Shown here: positions 24,407 through 32,000 of the stretch, piece by piece
How the letters are laid out: each line of letters starts with the position of its first letter
How positions within the stretch are numbered: the stretch's first letter is position 1
Assembly (NCBI RefSeq): GCF_023283985.1
Contig: NZ_JAKIKU010000020.1
Coordinates: forward strand, 1 to 36,778
Direction of reading: 5' to 3'
DNA: 36,778 nt
Origin: Shewanella electrodiphila
GTDB lineage: Bacteria; Pseudomonadota; Gammaproteobacteria; Enterobacterales; Shewanellaceae
Program-made: the position numbers and the translations under genes
Notes under the pieces: generated by a model
What the model saw: the letters and a program-made list of their open reading frames with translations, nothing else
Databases searched by the model: none
Told to the model about the DNA's origin: nothing

Positions 24407-26575
24407 TTAACACGCTTCCAATTTGGCTAAAGAGACTAATAACCATTTGCTGCCAAAATCAGTAAAATTAACTTGTACTCGGGCTTTATCGGCTGTGCCT
24501 TCAAAGTCAGTCACTATGCCTTGACCAAATTTAAAGTGTTTCACTTTTTGTCCCACTTTAAAGCCACTGTCATTGGCGATTGACTGGCGAGGCACGTTAA
24601 ATCGGCTGCTCATCGCTGGTGCTGATACCGACGCTTTCATGCGAATTTCTTCCACATATTCCGATGGGATTTCACCAATAAAACGAGAAGGACTGGCGTA
24701 ATCTTCACGGCCATAAATGCGACGAGATTCAGCGTAACTGATGTACAGTTTTTGCATTGCGCGGGTCATACCCACATAACATAAGCGGCGTTCTTCATCT
24801 AAACGATCGCCTTCATCCAATGCCATTTTACTTGGGAAGATCCCTTCTTCAACGCCAGCCATAAAGACCACTGGAAACTCAAGCCCTTTGGCTGAATGCA
24901 AAGTCATAAGCTGCACCGCATCGGTAAACTTATCGGCTTGGCCTTCACCAGCCTCAAGTGCAGCATGAGATAAAAAGGCATTTAGCTCGCCCATATCTTC
25001 CAGCTCTTCTGGCATCTCAAAACTGCGCGCAGCGGTGACTAATTCATTTAAGTTTTCTACGCGAGACTGGGCTTTTTCGCCCTTTTCAGCCTCATACATG
25101 GCGCGTAAACCAGAACGCTGGATCACAGTATCAGCCATGCTATATAAACTCATGTCACTGGTGTCGGTGCGCATACCAATCACTAAATCCATGAAGCCAT
25201 TAACGGCATTCGCCGCACGGCCAGTTAATACTTTCTCTTCCATTAATCGCACACTGGCTTGCCACATGGTCATTTCTTGCTGGCGAGCCGTTGAGCGAAT
25301 AATTTCTAAAGTACGATTACCGATACCACGGGTTGGTGTATTCACCACTCTTTCAAAGGCTGCGTCGTCATCTTTGTTATTAATGAGTCGCATATAGCCC
25401 ATGGCATCTTTAATTTCTTGGCGTTCGAAGAAACGCAAACCACCATAGATTCGGTAAGCTAAGCCTTTATGTAACAGCGCTTCCTCAAGGACACGTGACT
25501 GTGCATTTGAGCGATATAAAATCGCACAATCAGCTAGATTGCCCCCTTTTGCATGCCATTCAGCCATTTTGCCGACAATAAAACGCGCTTCATCCATCTC
25601 ATTAAAGGCGCAATAAATGGCGATGGGCTCACCGGCTTTATCTTCGGTCCACAGCTTTTTCCCTAGACGCTCAGGATTATTAGCAATGAGTTCATTCGAG
25701 GCATTCAAGATATTGGCTGTTGAGCGATAATTCTGCTCCAGTCTAACCGTATTTGAACCAGGAAAGTCAGTTAAGAAACGGTGTAAGTTCTCAACTTGCG
25801 CACCACGCCAACCGTAAATAGATTGATCGTCATCACCCACAATCATCACATTGGCTGACTTACCTGCTAACACTCTGATCCAGGCATACTGAATCGCATT
25901 GGTATCTTGAAATTCGTCCACCAAAATATGCTTAAAACGTTCTTGATAGTGCGCCAATACGTGTGGTTTATTGAGCCATAACTCATGGGCGCGCAATAAG
26001 ATTTCAGCAAAATCCACCAAGCCTGCGCGATCGCATGACTCTTGGTAAATTTTGTAGATATTTAAAAGGTTTTGCTCAATGGGGAAATTGCCCGCATCGA
26101 TATGCTTAGGACGTAATCCTTGGTCTTTTTTACCATTGATATAGCCTTGGCATTGACGAGGAGGATACTGTTTTTCGTCTAAATTTAGACTTTTAAGGAT
26201 ACGTTTTAGTAGACGTAATTGGTCGTCAGAATCAATGATCTGAAAGCTTTGCGGTAAATTCGCATCTTGATAATGGGTGCGTAATAAGCGATGCGCTAAG
26301 CCATGGAAGGTTCCAATCCACATGCGGCCCATGTTTGTGCCAACGACCTTTTCCACACGTTCGCGCATTTCTGCCGCCGCTTTATTGGTAAAGGTTACCG
26401 CTAGAATGGAGTATGGACTTTGTTGTTCAACCTGCATTAGCCAAGCAATACGATGGGTTAATACCCGCGTTTTACCACTGCCTGCGCCAGCCAAAACCAG
26501 CATGCTAGAAAGCGGTGCCCCTACGGCTTCGCGTTGCATTTCGTTTAAGCCATCTAATAATGATGATACGTCCAT
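24407..26575 (-). CDS. uvrD: UvrD, DNA helicase II
   Basis: This is a superfamily 1A 3'-5' helicase of nucleotide excision and mismatch repair. The ATG at 26575 follows GGGAGG; a TTG four codons upstream is less likely. The 722 residues match E. coli UvrD (720). Helicase motifs in order are AGAGSGKT (29-36), LVDEFQDTN, VGDDDQSIYGWRGA, LEQNYRS, VQLMTLHSAKGLEFPVVF and EERRLCYVGMTRA. A C-terminal Tudor-like end (VGQKVKHFKFGQGIVTDFEG) is the usual UvrD/PcrA tail. The gene is intact. Confidence 0.97.
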   Translation of the reverse strand: MDVSSLLDGLNEMQREAVGAPLSSMLVLAGAGSGKTRVLTHRIAWLMQVEQQSPYSILAVTFTNKAAAEMRERVEKVVGTNMGRMWIGTFHGLAHRLLRTHYQDANLPQSFQIIDSDDQLRLLKRILKSLNLDEKQYPPRQCQGYINGKKDQGLRPKHIDAGNFPIEQNLLNIYKIYQESCDRAGLVDFAEILLRAHELWLNKPHVLAHYQERFKHILVDEFQDTNAIQYAWIRVLAGKSANVMIVGDDDQSIYGWRGAQVENLHRFLTDFPGSNTVRLEQNYRSTANILNASNELIANNPERLGKKLWTEDKAGEPIAIYCAFNEMDEARFIVGKMAEWHAKGGNLADCAILYRSNAQSRVLEEALLHKGLAYRIYGGLRFFERQEIKDAMGYMRLINNKDDDAAFERVVNTPTRGIGNRTLEIIRSTARQQEMTMWQASVRLMEEKVLTGRAANAVNGFMDLVIGMRTDTSDMSLYSMADTVIQRSGLRAMYEAEKGEKAQSRVENLNELVTAARSFEMPEELEDMGELNAFLSHAALEAGEGQADKFTDAVQLMTLHSAKGLEFPVVFMAGVEEGIFPSKMALDEGDRLDEERRLCYVGMTRAMQKLYISYAESRRIYGREDYASPSRFIGEIPSEYVEEIRMKASVSAPAMSSRFNVPRQSIANDSGFKVGQKVKHFKFGQGIVTDFEGTADKARVQVNFTDFGSKWLLVSLAKLEAC

Positions 26576-26594
26576 TGGTCCTCCCAAAAATCAA

Positions 26595-26610
26595 GCGGGC
26601 AGTATATCAG
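26595..26610 (-). promoter_or_regulatory. Degenerate LexA-like box before uvrD
   Basis: On the minus strand CTGATATACTGCCCGC resembles the SOS box CTG-N10-CAG but ends in CGC. It lies about 20 nt upstream of the uvrD start. E. coli uvrD is LexA-controlled. The match is imperfect, so this is only a candidate. Confidence 0.25.
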
Positions 26611-26748
26611 TTCAATGCCATGGGATCCTAGGGTGCAAGGAGGCTTAATCGTATAAGCACGGATAACAAGCGATGAATATCTTAATTACAGTTCATTGAT
26701 ACTCAAATTAAGAAGGGGATAATGAGCTAATTGTGAGTTTATATTAAC

Positions 26749-26808
26749 GTTTGGTAACTCTTAATAGTGTTTGATAATTTATAATATTGTTTGATACTTT
26801 TTGGTGAG
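26749..26808. repeat. Three degenerate 20-bp direct repeats
   Basis: GTTTGGTAAC (26749), GTTTGATAAT (26769) and GTTTGATACT (26789) recur at exactly 20-bp spacing in AT-rich sequence upstream of uvrD. Function unknown. Confidence 0.5.
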
Positions 26809-26831
26809 GAAGCCAGTTAAAAACTAACACA

Positions 26832-27406
26832 TTCTGCCCCCCAAAAATTATTTCAAATTTTGAAGTTATCGTTTGAAAAAAATCAAAGTCGTGACGCTTC
26901 GCCCACACCAGACCAAAAGGGTATCAACAGCAATACCCTCTTGGATCACCCTGCCGCCCCAAACGAAAAATGCTGAAAAGCGCATATTTTAAACGGGGAT
27001 TGATTCAGCTTTCAACCTCGCTTGTAGACTGCTTCGGCCTTATTCGAAAATGCTAACACTTCCGACGGGCCGTCCATGGCCCAACGAAAGCTAGCCTGAC
27101 GTCCTGTCAGGCTCACGCTATTTTCTCTGCGTCCTCAATTCAAATGGTGCCTTTTAGATTTGTATCTTTTTTATTTTAAAGTTGACGCGAATAAAGTTAA
27201 ATCGAAGAAATGAAAATTCCGGTGTAAGCGCGGCTGTGACCGTCCATGACATGGACGTCATGGCCGAGCTTACAGGGACGTACTTGCAGCGTGTCACAGT
27301 AGTGCTTGCACAAGAGCCTGCGGCAGGCAATGGATTAGATTTAAGTGATGGTCTTAAGTAATTGAGCCAATATAGATGGAGTATAAAACAGAAACGGGTA
27401 ACTCGT
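26832..27406. repeat. Structured intergenic repeat, copy A
   Basis: This is a unit of about 575 bp starting TTCTGCCCC. It is non-coding in my reading; short frames inside it are low-complexity by-products. Hairpins include AGGGTAT/ATACCCT around CAACAGCA (26918-26939), GGGCC/GGCCC around GTCCAT (27067-27082), AGCCTGAC/GTCAGGCT around GTCCT (27093-27113) and CCATGAC/GTCATGG around ATGGAC (27244-27263). Plus-strand matches to the CsrA/RsmE consensus ACANGGANGU are at 27249-27258 and 27272-27281. GTCGTGACGCTTCGCCCAC is shared, with one change, with copy B. I recall similar intergenic repeats in Shewanella and Vibrio genomes but cannot confirm it. Confidence 0.8.
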
Positions 27407-28070
27407 TTCTGCCCCAAAACGATTTAGCAGCTTTAGCCAGCTAATGATTTTATTTGAATAGAATTTAAATCAAAATCAAGATCTTAATCAAGGTCGTGGC
27501 GCTTCGCCCACACCAGACGAAAGGGAAACAACAGCATTTCCCTTTTCGATATCCCTTGCCGCTCCGGCGAAATTTAAACAGCAAAATTTCCAACGGAGAA
27601 TGATCCAGCTTTAAACTTCATTTTGAGTCCGTTTCGGCAAGCTACAAAAATCACTAACGCTTACGATGGGGCGTCCCTTCCCCTCGAAAGCTAGCCAGAC
27701 ATCCATGTCTGGACTCACGTAATTTTCTTGCTTACCTCAATTAAAATTGAGTCTTTTAGATTTTTATAGTTAGTTCTTTTTATGCTTATCATTGTCACGA
27801 ATACAGTCAAATCGAAGAGACAATAACCCCAGTGTAGATGCGTTCAAGACCTTCGAAAACATGGATGTTTTCGCAGAGCCCACAGGGATGTGTTTACGGC
27901 GTGTCTTGGATGTATCTGCACATAAGGCCGCTTTTTCACATCCATGTAATCGCGACATTCCGTTCATCCTGAACATCCCTGCGGCAGGCAATGGATTAAA
28001 TTGAAGTAATGGTCTTGAGTAACTAGCCCAATTTATATGAGGTATAAAATTGTTACTCTTAAAACGTTTA
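27407..28070. repeat. Structured intergenic repeat, copy B
   Basis: This is a diverged tandem copy of the preceding unit, also starting TTCTGCCCC. Equivalent hairpins are AAAGGGAAA/TTTCCCTTT around CAACAGCA (27520-27545), GGGG/CCCC (27668-27683), CCAGACAT/ATGTCTGG (27695-27712) and CGAAAAC/GTTTTCG around ATGGAT (27854-27873). Relative to copy A it has about 55 extra bases near 27910-27975. Consensus ACANGGANGU matches are at 27859-27868 and 27882-27891 on plus, and at 27699-27708 and 27938-27947 on minus. The right boundary is uncertain. CCTGCGGCAGGCAATGGATT is shared by both copies near their 3' ends. Confidence 0.78.
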
Positions 28071-28142
28071 TGTCCAAAAGTGAGTTTGGAAGTGATCAAA
28101 CTTTACAATCAAAAAGTCACGTTCTTGCTCATATAAATTATC

Positions 28143-28163
28143 AAGCGGTTACCTTATCACCGC
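28143..28163. repeat. Small hairpin downstream of the repeat pair
   Basis: AGCGGT and ACCGCT form a 6-bp stem around a 9-nt loop. It is weak and of unknown role; the rest of 28071-28250 shows nothing I can name. Confidence 0.3.
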
Positions 28164-28251
28164 TCATGAAAGCGCGAGTTTTTTCAATCTTTATTATGGT
28201 CGCACAGTAATAGCCAAACGAATTAACCTACCGGTGGTTATTCCAGAAAGA

Positions 28252-28276
28252 CTCAAGTAGCCTGAGGCTACTTGAG
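28252..28276. terminator. Perfect hairpin downstream of the ridA-like gene
   Basis: CTCAAGTAGCC and GGCTACTTGAG form an 11-bp stem with loop TGA. There is no clear T run on either side. It lies about 75 nt beyond the minus-strand stop at 28351 and may act as a terminator or mRNA 3' stabiliser. Confidence 0.5.
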
Positions 28277-28350
28277 GGAATTGAATGCTAATGGGTAACA
28301 ATGAATCTGAGATCTAAATCGATTCATTGCCCTATCGATATAAAACTATA

Positions 28351-28707
28351 TTAAGCCTGAATTTCAGCAGCCACGACAGAAATTTCAACCAATAGGGCAT
28401 CACGGGCCATTTTAGCGGCAACGCAAGCGCGTGCTGGCGCATAACCTTCAATCACCCATGCATCCCAAACCGCATTCATTTCAGCAAAGTAACTCATATC
28501 TTTAACGTAAATAGTGGCTGATAGCATATGCTTTTTATCACTGCCTGCTTGCAGCAATAATGCCTCCACTTTATCCAACATGGTTTGGGTTTGTTCGGTG
28601 ATGTCTTTAGTGGCATCTTGGCAAACTTGGCCGCATAAATAGATGGTGCCGTTATGTTTCACAATGCGGCTCATACGGGTTTTAGTTTCTATTCTTTCAA
28701 TGCTCAT
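28351..28707 (-). CDS. RidA/YjgF-family protein
   Basis: The 118-residue protein is a member of the RidA superfamily, whose archetype hydrolyses reactive enamine/imine intermediates made by PLP enzymes. Visible landmarks are the YLCGQVCQDATKDITEQT segment (28-45) and PARACVAA (95-102), where the conserved Arg binds substrate carboxylate. It diverges in detail from canonical RidA, so it may be a paralogue of other Rid subgroups. The ATG at 28707 has AAGG about 11 nt upstream. It is divergent from a LysR regulator with a long palindrome between them, suggesting specific induction. Confidence 0.9.
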   Translation of the reverse strand: MSIERIETKTRMSRIVKHNGTIYLCGQVCQDATKDITEQTQTMLDKVEALLLQAGSDKKHMLSATIYVKDMSYFAEMNAVWDAWVIEGYAPARACVAAKMARDALLVEISVVAAEIQA

Positions 28708-28750
28708 TGTTTTAAATACCTTGATATGTAATCTATTAATTCAGTCGATA

Positions 28751-28781
28751 TTGATAATGACTTCAATAAAGTCATTATCAA
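28751..28781. promoter_or_regulatory. 31-bp palindrome between ridA-like and lysR genes
   Basis: TTGATAATGACTT (28751-28763) and AAGTCATTATCAA (28769-28781) are perfect 13-bp arms around CAATA. It lies 44 nt upstream of the ridA-like start. LysR regulators bind dyads of T-N11-A type in such divergent gaps, so it is a strong operator candidate. No T run suggests a terminator. Confidence 0.65.
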
Positions 28782-28937
28782 TGAACTCGAGGCTAAATAA
28801 CAACTGAGAAAAACTCACTAATTAACCATTAATACTTCAATGGTGTGAGCAATCTAGCGAAACAGAGGCCATTAATTGACAATTGATTTACCAAAAAACT
28901 ACACTTATTTCAATTGCATCAAAAAAGGCTAAATAAA

Positions 28938-29861
28938 TTGCATATCAATGATTTGGAATTATTCATTGCCGTAGCAAAGCTTGGCAGCTTTTCAAAAGCA
29001 GCAGAATCTTTAGATACAAGGCGCGCATTAGTCAGTCGCAGAATTGCTGATCTTGAAAAACACCTTGGCGCACCACTGTTTGTTAGAACGACCCGAGCGA
29101 TGTCACTCACCCCAAACGGCGAACAATTTTTAGAGCAAGTTGAACCCTTAGTTGATCAGTTGCGAAATGCTGCTCACATAATGCGAAATAAACAAGCCGA
29201 GGTACAAGGCCGAGTCAGAATTGGGCTGATCCCTTTTACTGACAGATTACTGGATAAATATATTGCTGAGTTCGTCGTCCAGTATCCTCAAGTTCAGTTA
29301 GACATCTTTATGATCAATGGCGGTTATAAAGAGTTAACTCGATTGGGTTTAGATTTTGTGCTCGATACAGGAGCATTAAATGACAGTAGTTTTATCGCTA
29401 AAAAACTGGGTTCATTAAAATTAAAGCTATTTGCTTCACCATTATATTTAGAAAAATCCGCAAAAATTACCCATGTGGATGATCTTCTACAGCATTCATT
29501 TATTGGCACTCGGTCAATTAATGGCATGGTTGATACACAATTAAAAATGGGCAATCAAACCATTGATGTTAAGTATAATATTGTCACAAATGAATTTAAC
29601 TCTTTATACAGCTTTTGCTTGGCTGGCGCAGGGATCGCAATGCTACCATATAGCATTGCTAACGATGCGATTTCATCGGGGAAACTAGTCAGTATTTTAC
29701 CTGAAATTGAATCGACTCCTATTGATACGTTTTTAGTTTATCCAAGCAGAAAACACATGACCACGGCAGCGAAACTCTTCGCCAATACCATTATTGATAT
29801 GGCTGCAACGCTTATCGAAACGGAGTCTGATTATTATGCTAATGGCATAAAAAAGACATAA
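28938..29861 (+). CDS. LysR-family transcriptional regulator
   Basis: This is a DNA-binding regulator of about 307 residues. The N-terminal winged helix-turn-helix shows NDLELFIAVAKLGSFSKAAESL and RRALVSRRIADLEKHLGAPLFVRTTR, followed by a two-lobed effector domain. There is no ATG at the expected place: I choose TTG at 28938, preceded by AAAAAAGG at suitable spacing; TTG at 28914 would add eight residues. The close divergent ridA-like gene is the likely target. The effector is unknown. The stop codon lies inside the following terminator stem. Confidence 0.92.
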   Translation: MHINDLELFIAVAKLGSFSKAAESLDTRRALVSRRIADLEKHLGAPLFVRTTRAMSLTPNGEQFLEQVEPLVDQLRNAAHIMRNKQAEVQGRVRIGLIPFTDRLLDKYIAEFVVQYPQVQLDIFMINGGYKELTRLGLDFVLDTGALNDSSFIAKKLGSLKLKLFASPLYLEKSAKITHVDDLLQHSFIGTRSINGMVDTQLKMGNQTIDVKYNIVTNEFNSLYSFCLAGAGIAMLPYSIANDAISSGKLVSILPEIESTPIDTFLVYPSRKHMTTAAKLFANTIIDMAATLIETESDYYANGIKKT

Positions 29862-29885
29862 CGCTTATTGCGTTATGCCTTTTTT
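29857..29885 (+). terminator. Intrinsic terminator overlapping the lysR stop
   Basis: CATAACGC and GCGTTATG form an 8-bp stem around TTATT, followed shortly by a T run. The lysR stop codon TAA (29859-29861) is in the left arm. Confidence 0.85.
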
Positions 29886-29966
29886 ATTAATTCTGAGATG
29901 TCAGTCCTGAGCGATAAAGACTAAGAACCGAATAGCAGTAAAGCCGTTAACAACTAATGCTAACCA

Positions 29967-30506
29967 TTAGAATGTATAATCTAGGGTTAAGTACACTTGC
30001 TGACTGTTATCAATTGAAACGCCATTTTTATCGTAATCTTGCTCTAAATAGCGATAACCCAAGTCAGATGAAAAATGTTCATTCCACTGATAAGTCACAC
30101 CAGCTTGCCCACCCCAAGTAAAATCAGCAGAGGCTTTACCCGCCACTTTATTGTCATTACCACCCGCAGTTACACCCATAAATAACTGGGTATTATTAGC
30201 CACTGGTATCATGTAGTCATAAGACACTAACCAAGAGTATTGTTCATGCTTGTAATCTTGATCGCCAATTGAAAACTTATCATCCATGTAGCTAAAAGTG
30301 CCCGTCACACGGTGATGTTCATTAATTAATACACCCGCTCGAACCTGGATAGGCAAACCATCAGTATCTTTGTTTACATCACCTTTAATAGTATCAGTTT
30401 GATAACCTGTTCCTGCGCCAATAAAATATTCAATATCGGCTGCTTGAGCATTCGTTAACATCATAGAAGAGCACAGTGTAGCCATTAATATCGTTTTCAT
30501 TTTCAT
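29967..30506 (-). CDS. Small outer-membrane beta-barrel protein
   Basis: The ATG at 30506 has GAGGTG about 8 nt upstream and begins a signal peptide (KMKTILMATLCSSMMLTNAQA), giving 179 residues; a longer frame adds 27 unlikely residues. The mature part shows alternating amphipathic strands (YFIGAGTGYQTD, HRVTGTFSYMDDKF, YSWLVSYDYMIP, SSDLGYRYLEQDY) and ends YLTLDYTF, with the C-terminal Phe needed for outer-membrane insertion. It resembles OmpA-like or Opa/Ail 8-strand barrels. Function is unknown. It is divergent from the RND operon. Confidence 0.85.
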   Translation of the reverse strand: MKMKTILMATLCSSMMLTNAQAADIEYFIGAGTGYQTDTIKGDVNKDTDGLPIQVRAGVLINEHHRVTGTFSYMDDKFSIGDQDYKHEQYSWLVSYDYMIPVANNTQLFMGVTAGGNDNKVAGKASADFTWGGQAGVTYQWNEHFSSDLGYRYLEQDYDKNGVSIDNSQQVYLTLDYTF

Positions 30507-30893
30507 CAAATTCACCTCATCAAACACAGTAATAAAATAGGTTCTAGATATCGTTTTCAATCCAGATGCCATCACTTTACGTGGCACTAAAACAATTGAG
30601 AAGATGACAAAAAGGAGAATCTTAGTCCCTTTTTAAGAGACAATCACAGAATGTTACTCATGTTGCCATATTGATACTAACAGGTATTAAAACAATTAAA
30701 TTTAAGATAAAACCTATTAAATATAGATAAATAATGAAAAATAAACATGCAACAGTTCAATTATTGATTCATTAAGCAGCCAATCCTCTGATGCTTGATT
30801 GTCTCATTTTCTGAACAAGTCAAACTACTGATATACCGCTACCTAAATAATAAATATCTGAATAGAATCGCCTCAACAATTATGAGGTATTCC
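30507..30893. promoter_or_regulatory. Divergent region between the barrel protein and the RND operon
   Basis: This 387-bp AT-rich gap carries no gene. A hairpin AAAAAGG (30609-30615) with CCTTTTT (30628-30634) lies about 100 nt upstream of the barrel gene and might be an attenuator in its leader. I see no clear operator, and no regulator gene adjoins the efflux operon. Confidence 0.45.
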
Positions 30894-32000
30894 ATGAAAA
30901 TTAATAAATTCGCTAAATTGACTCAAATCGCACTTGTTGTTGCACTTGCAAGCGGCTGCAGTAATGAAGCAAAGATTGAAACTAAGCCAATACAACCTGT
31001 TTCAGTTATCACTTTAGGTGAAAGCAATATTAGCCACGACTTACGATTCTCTGGCGTGCTAGAAGCACAAGAAAAAGCACGCCTCGCTTTTCGCGTGACT
31101 GGTACTCTCATCGAAATTAATGTAGCGCAGGGTGAGCGTGTCAATAAAGGACAAGTTATCGCAAGACTTGATCCACATGACTATCAAGTCAGAGTAGCTG
31201 AATTAGAAGGCCGCTTAACTGAAGCTAACGCCAGTTATGACCAAGCTAAAAATGAATTCGACCGAACCCAAATTGCCATTAATGGTAATGCTATGTCAGA
31301 TATTAGCTTAGATCGCGCTAAAACAGGCATGACCCGCGCTAAAGCTGCCGTAACGGTTGTCGAGCAAAATCTAGAGCAAGCAAAAGATGCATTAGCTTAT
31401 ACCGAGTTAGTCGCGCCATTCAGCGGTATTATCGGCCAGCGTTCATTTGATAATTTTGAACAGGTTTCTCCGGGCATCTCGTTTGTGACATTGCATCAAC
31501 CAGAAAAGCTTCAGGCGATTGTCGATATCCCTGAAACCATGCTTCAAGCATTTTCACATGGTCAGGCAGCACTTGTTTTCACCGATAGTGCAGGCAATCT
31601 AGATAAGCAAGCAGCCATTAAAGGGACAGTGACTGAAATTGCCACTATTCCAGATCGCATTAAACGTACTTTTTCCGCAACAATTGCCCTTGATGAAAAG
31701 CAAGCAAACTTATACCCGGGCAAAGTCGTGAATGTTCGTATTGCCGATCAAACCATCGATCCAAATAGCATATGTTTACCTGCAGGAGCCTTAGTCAGCA
31801 GTCAAAACACTCCTCAAATAACCAAGATTGTTGATAACATCGCAAAGCGCGTTGATGTAGAAGTGATTAAGCAAGGTCGTAACGATATTTGTGTCACTGG
31901 TGACATCGCTAAAAATGATGTGGTTGTTGTCGCTGGTGGCGCATTTATTTATGACGGTAAGGCTGTTGAGAAAACCCTTCCAATGGGAGGCGTATTATGA
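30894..32000 (+). CDS. RND efflux membrane-fusion lipoprotein
   Basis: This is the periplasmic adaptor of a tripartite efflux pump. The ATG at 30894 (368 residues) has GAGG 7 nt upstream and starts a lipoprotein signal with lipobox LASGC. The barrel-sandwich and coiled-coil regions are visible: VSVITLGESNISHDLRFSGV, ARLAFRVTGTLIEINVAQGE, VARLDPHDYQVRVAELE, then helical AEASYDQAKNEFDR-like repeats and AFSGIIGQRSFDNFEQVSPG-type return strand. It overlaps the RND permease by 4 nt (ATGA). The substrate cannot be told. Confidence 0.92.
   Translation: MKINKFAKLTQIALVVALASGCSNEAKIETKPIQPVSVITLGESNISHDLRFSGVLEAQEKARLAFRVTGTLIEINVAQGERVNKGQVIARLDPHDYQVRVAELEGRLTEANASYDQAKNEFDRTQIAINGNAMSDISLDRAKTGMTRAKAAVTVVEQNLEQAKDALAYTELVAPFSGIIGQRSFDNFEQVSPGISFVTLHQPEKLQAIVDIPETMLQAFSHGQAALVFTDSAGNLDKQAAIKGTVTEIATIPDRIKRTFSATIALDEKQANLYPGKVVNVRIADQTIDPNSICLPAGALVSSQNTPQITKIVDNIAKRVDVEVIKQGRNDICVTGDIAKNDVVVVAGGAFIYDGKAVEKTLPMGGVL

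Noticed and set aside
27154..28099. Short open frames inside the repeat copies (87, 109 and 70 codons)
   Set aside because: They lie within non-coding repeats whose differences between copies are compensated in hairpin arms rather than at codon third positions. They have no ribosome sites and no recognisable domain.
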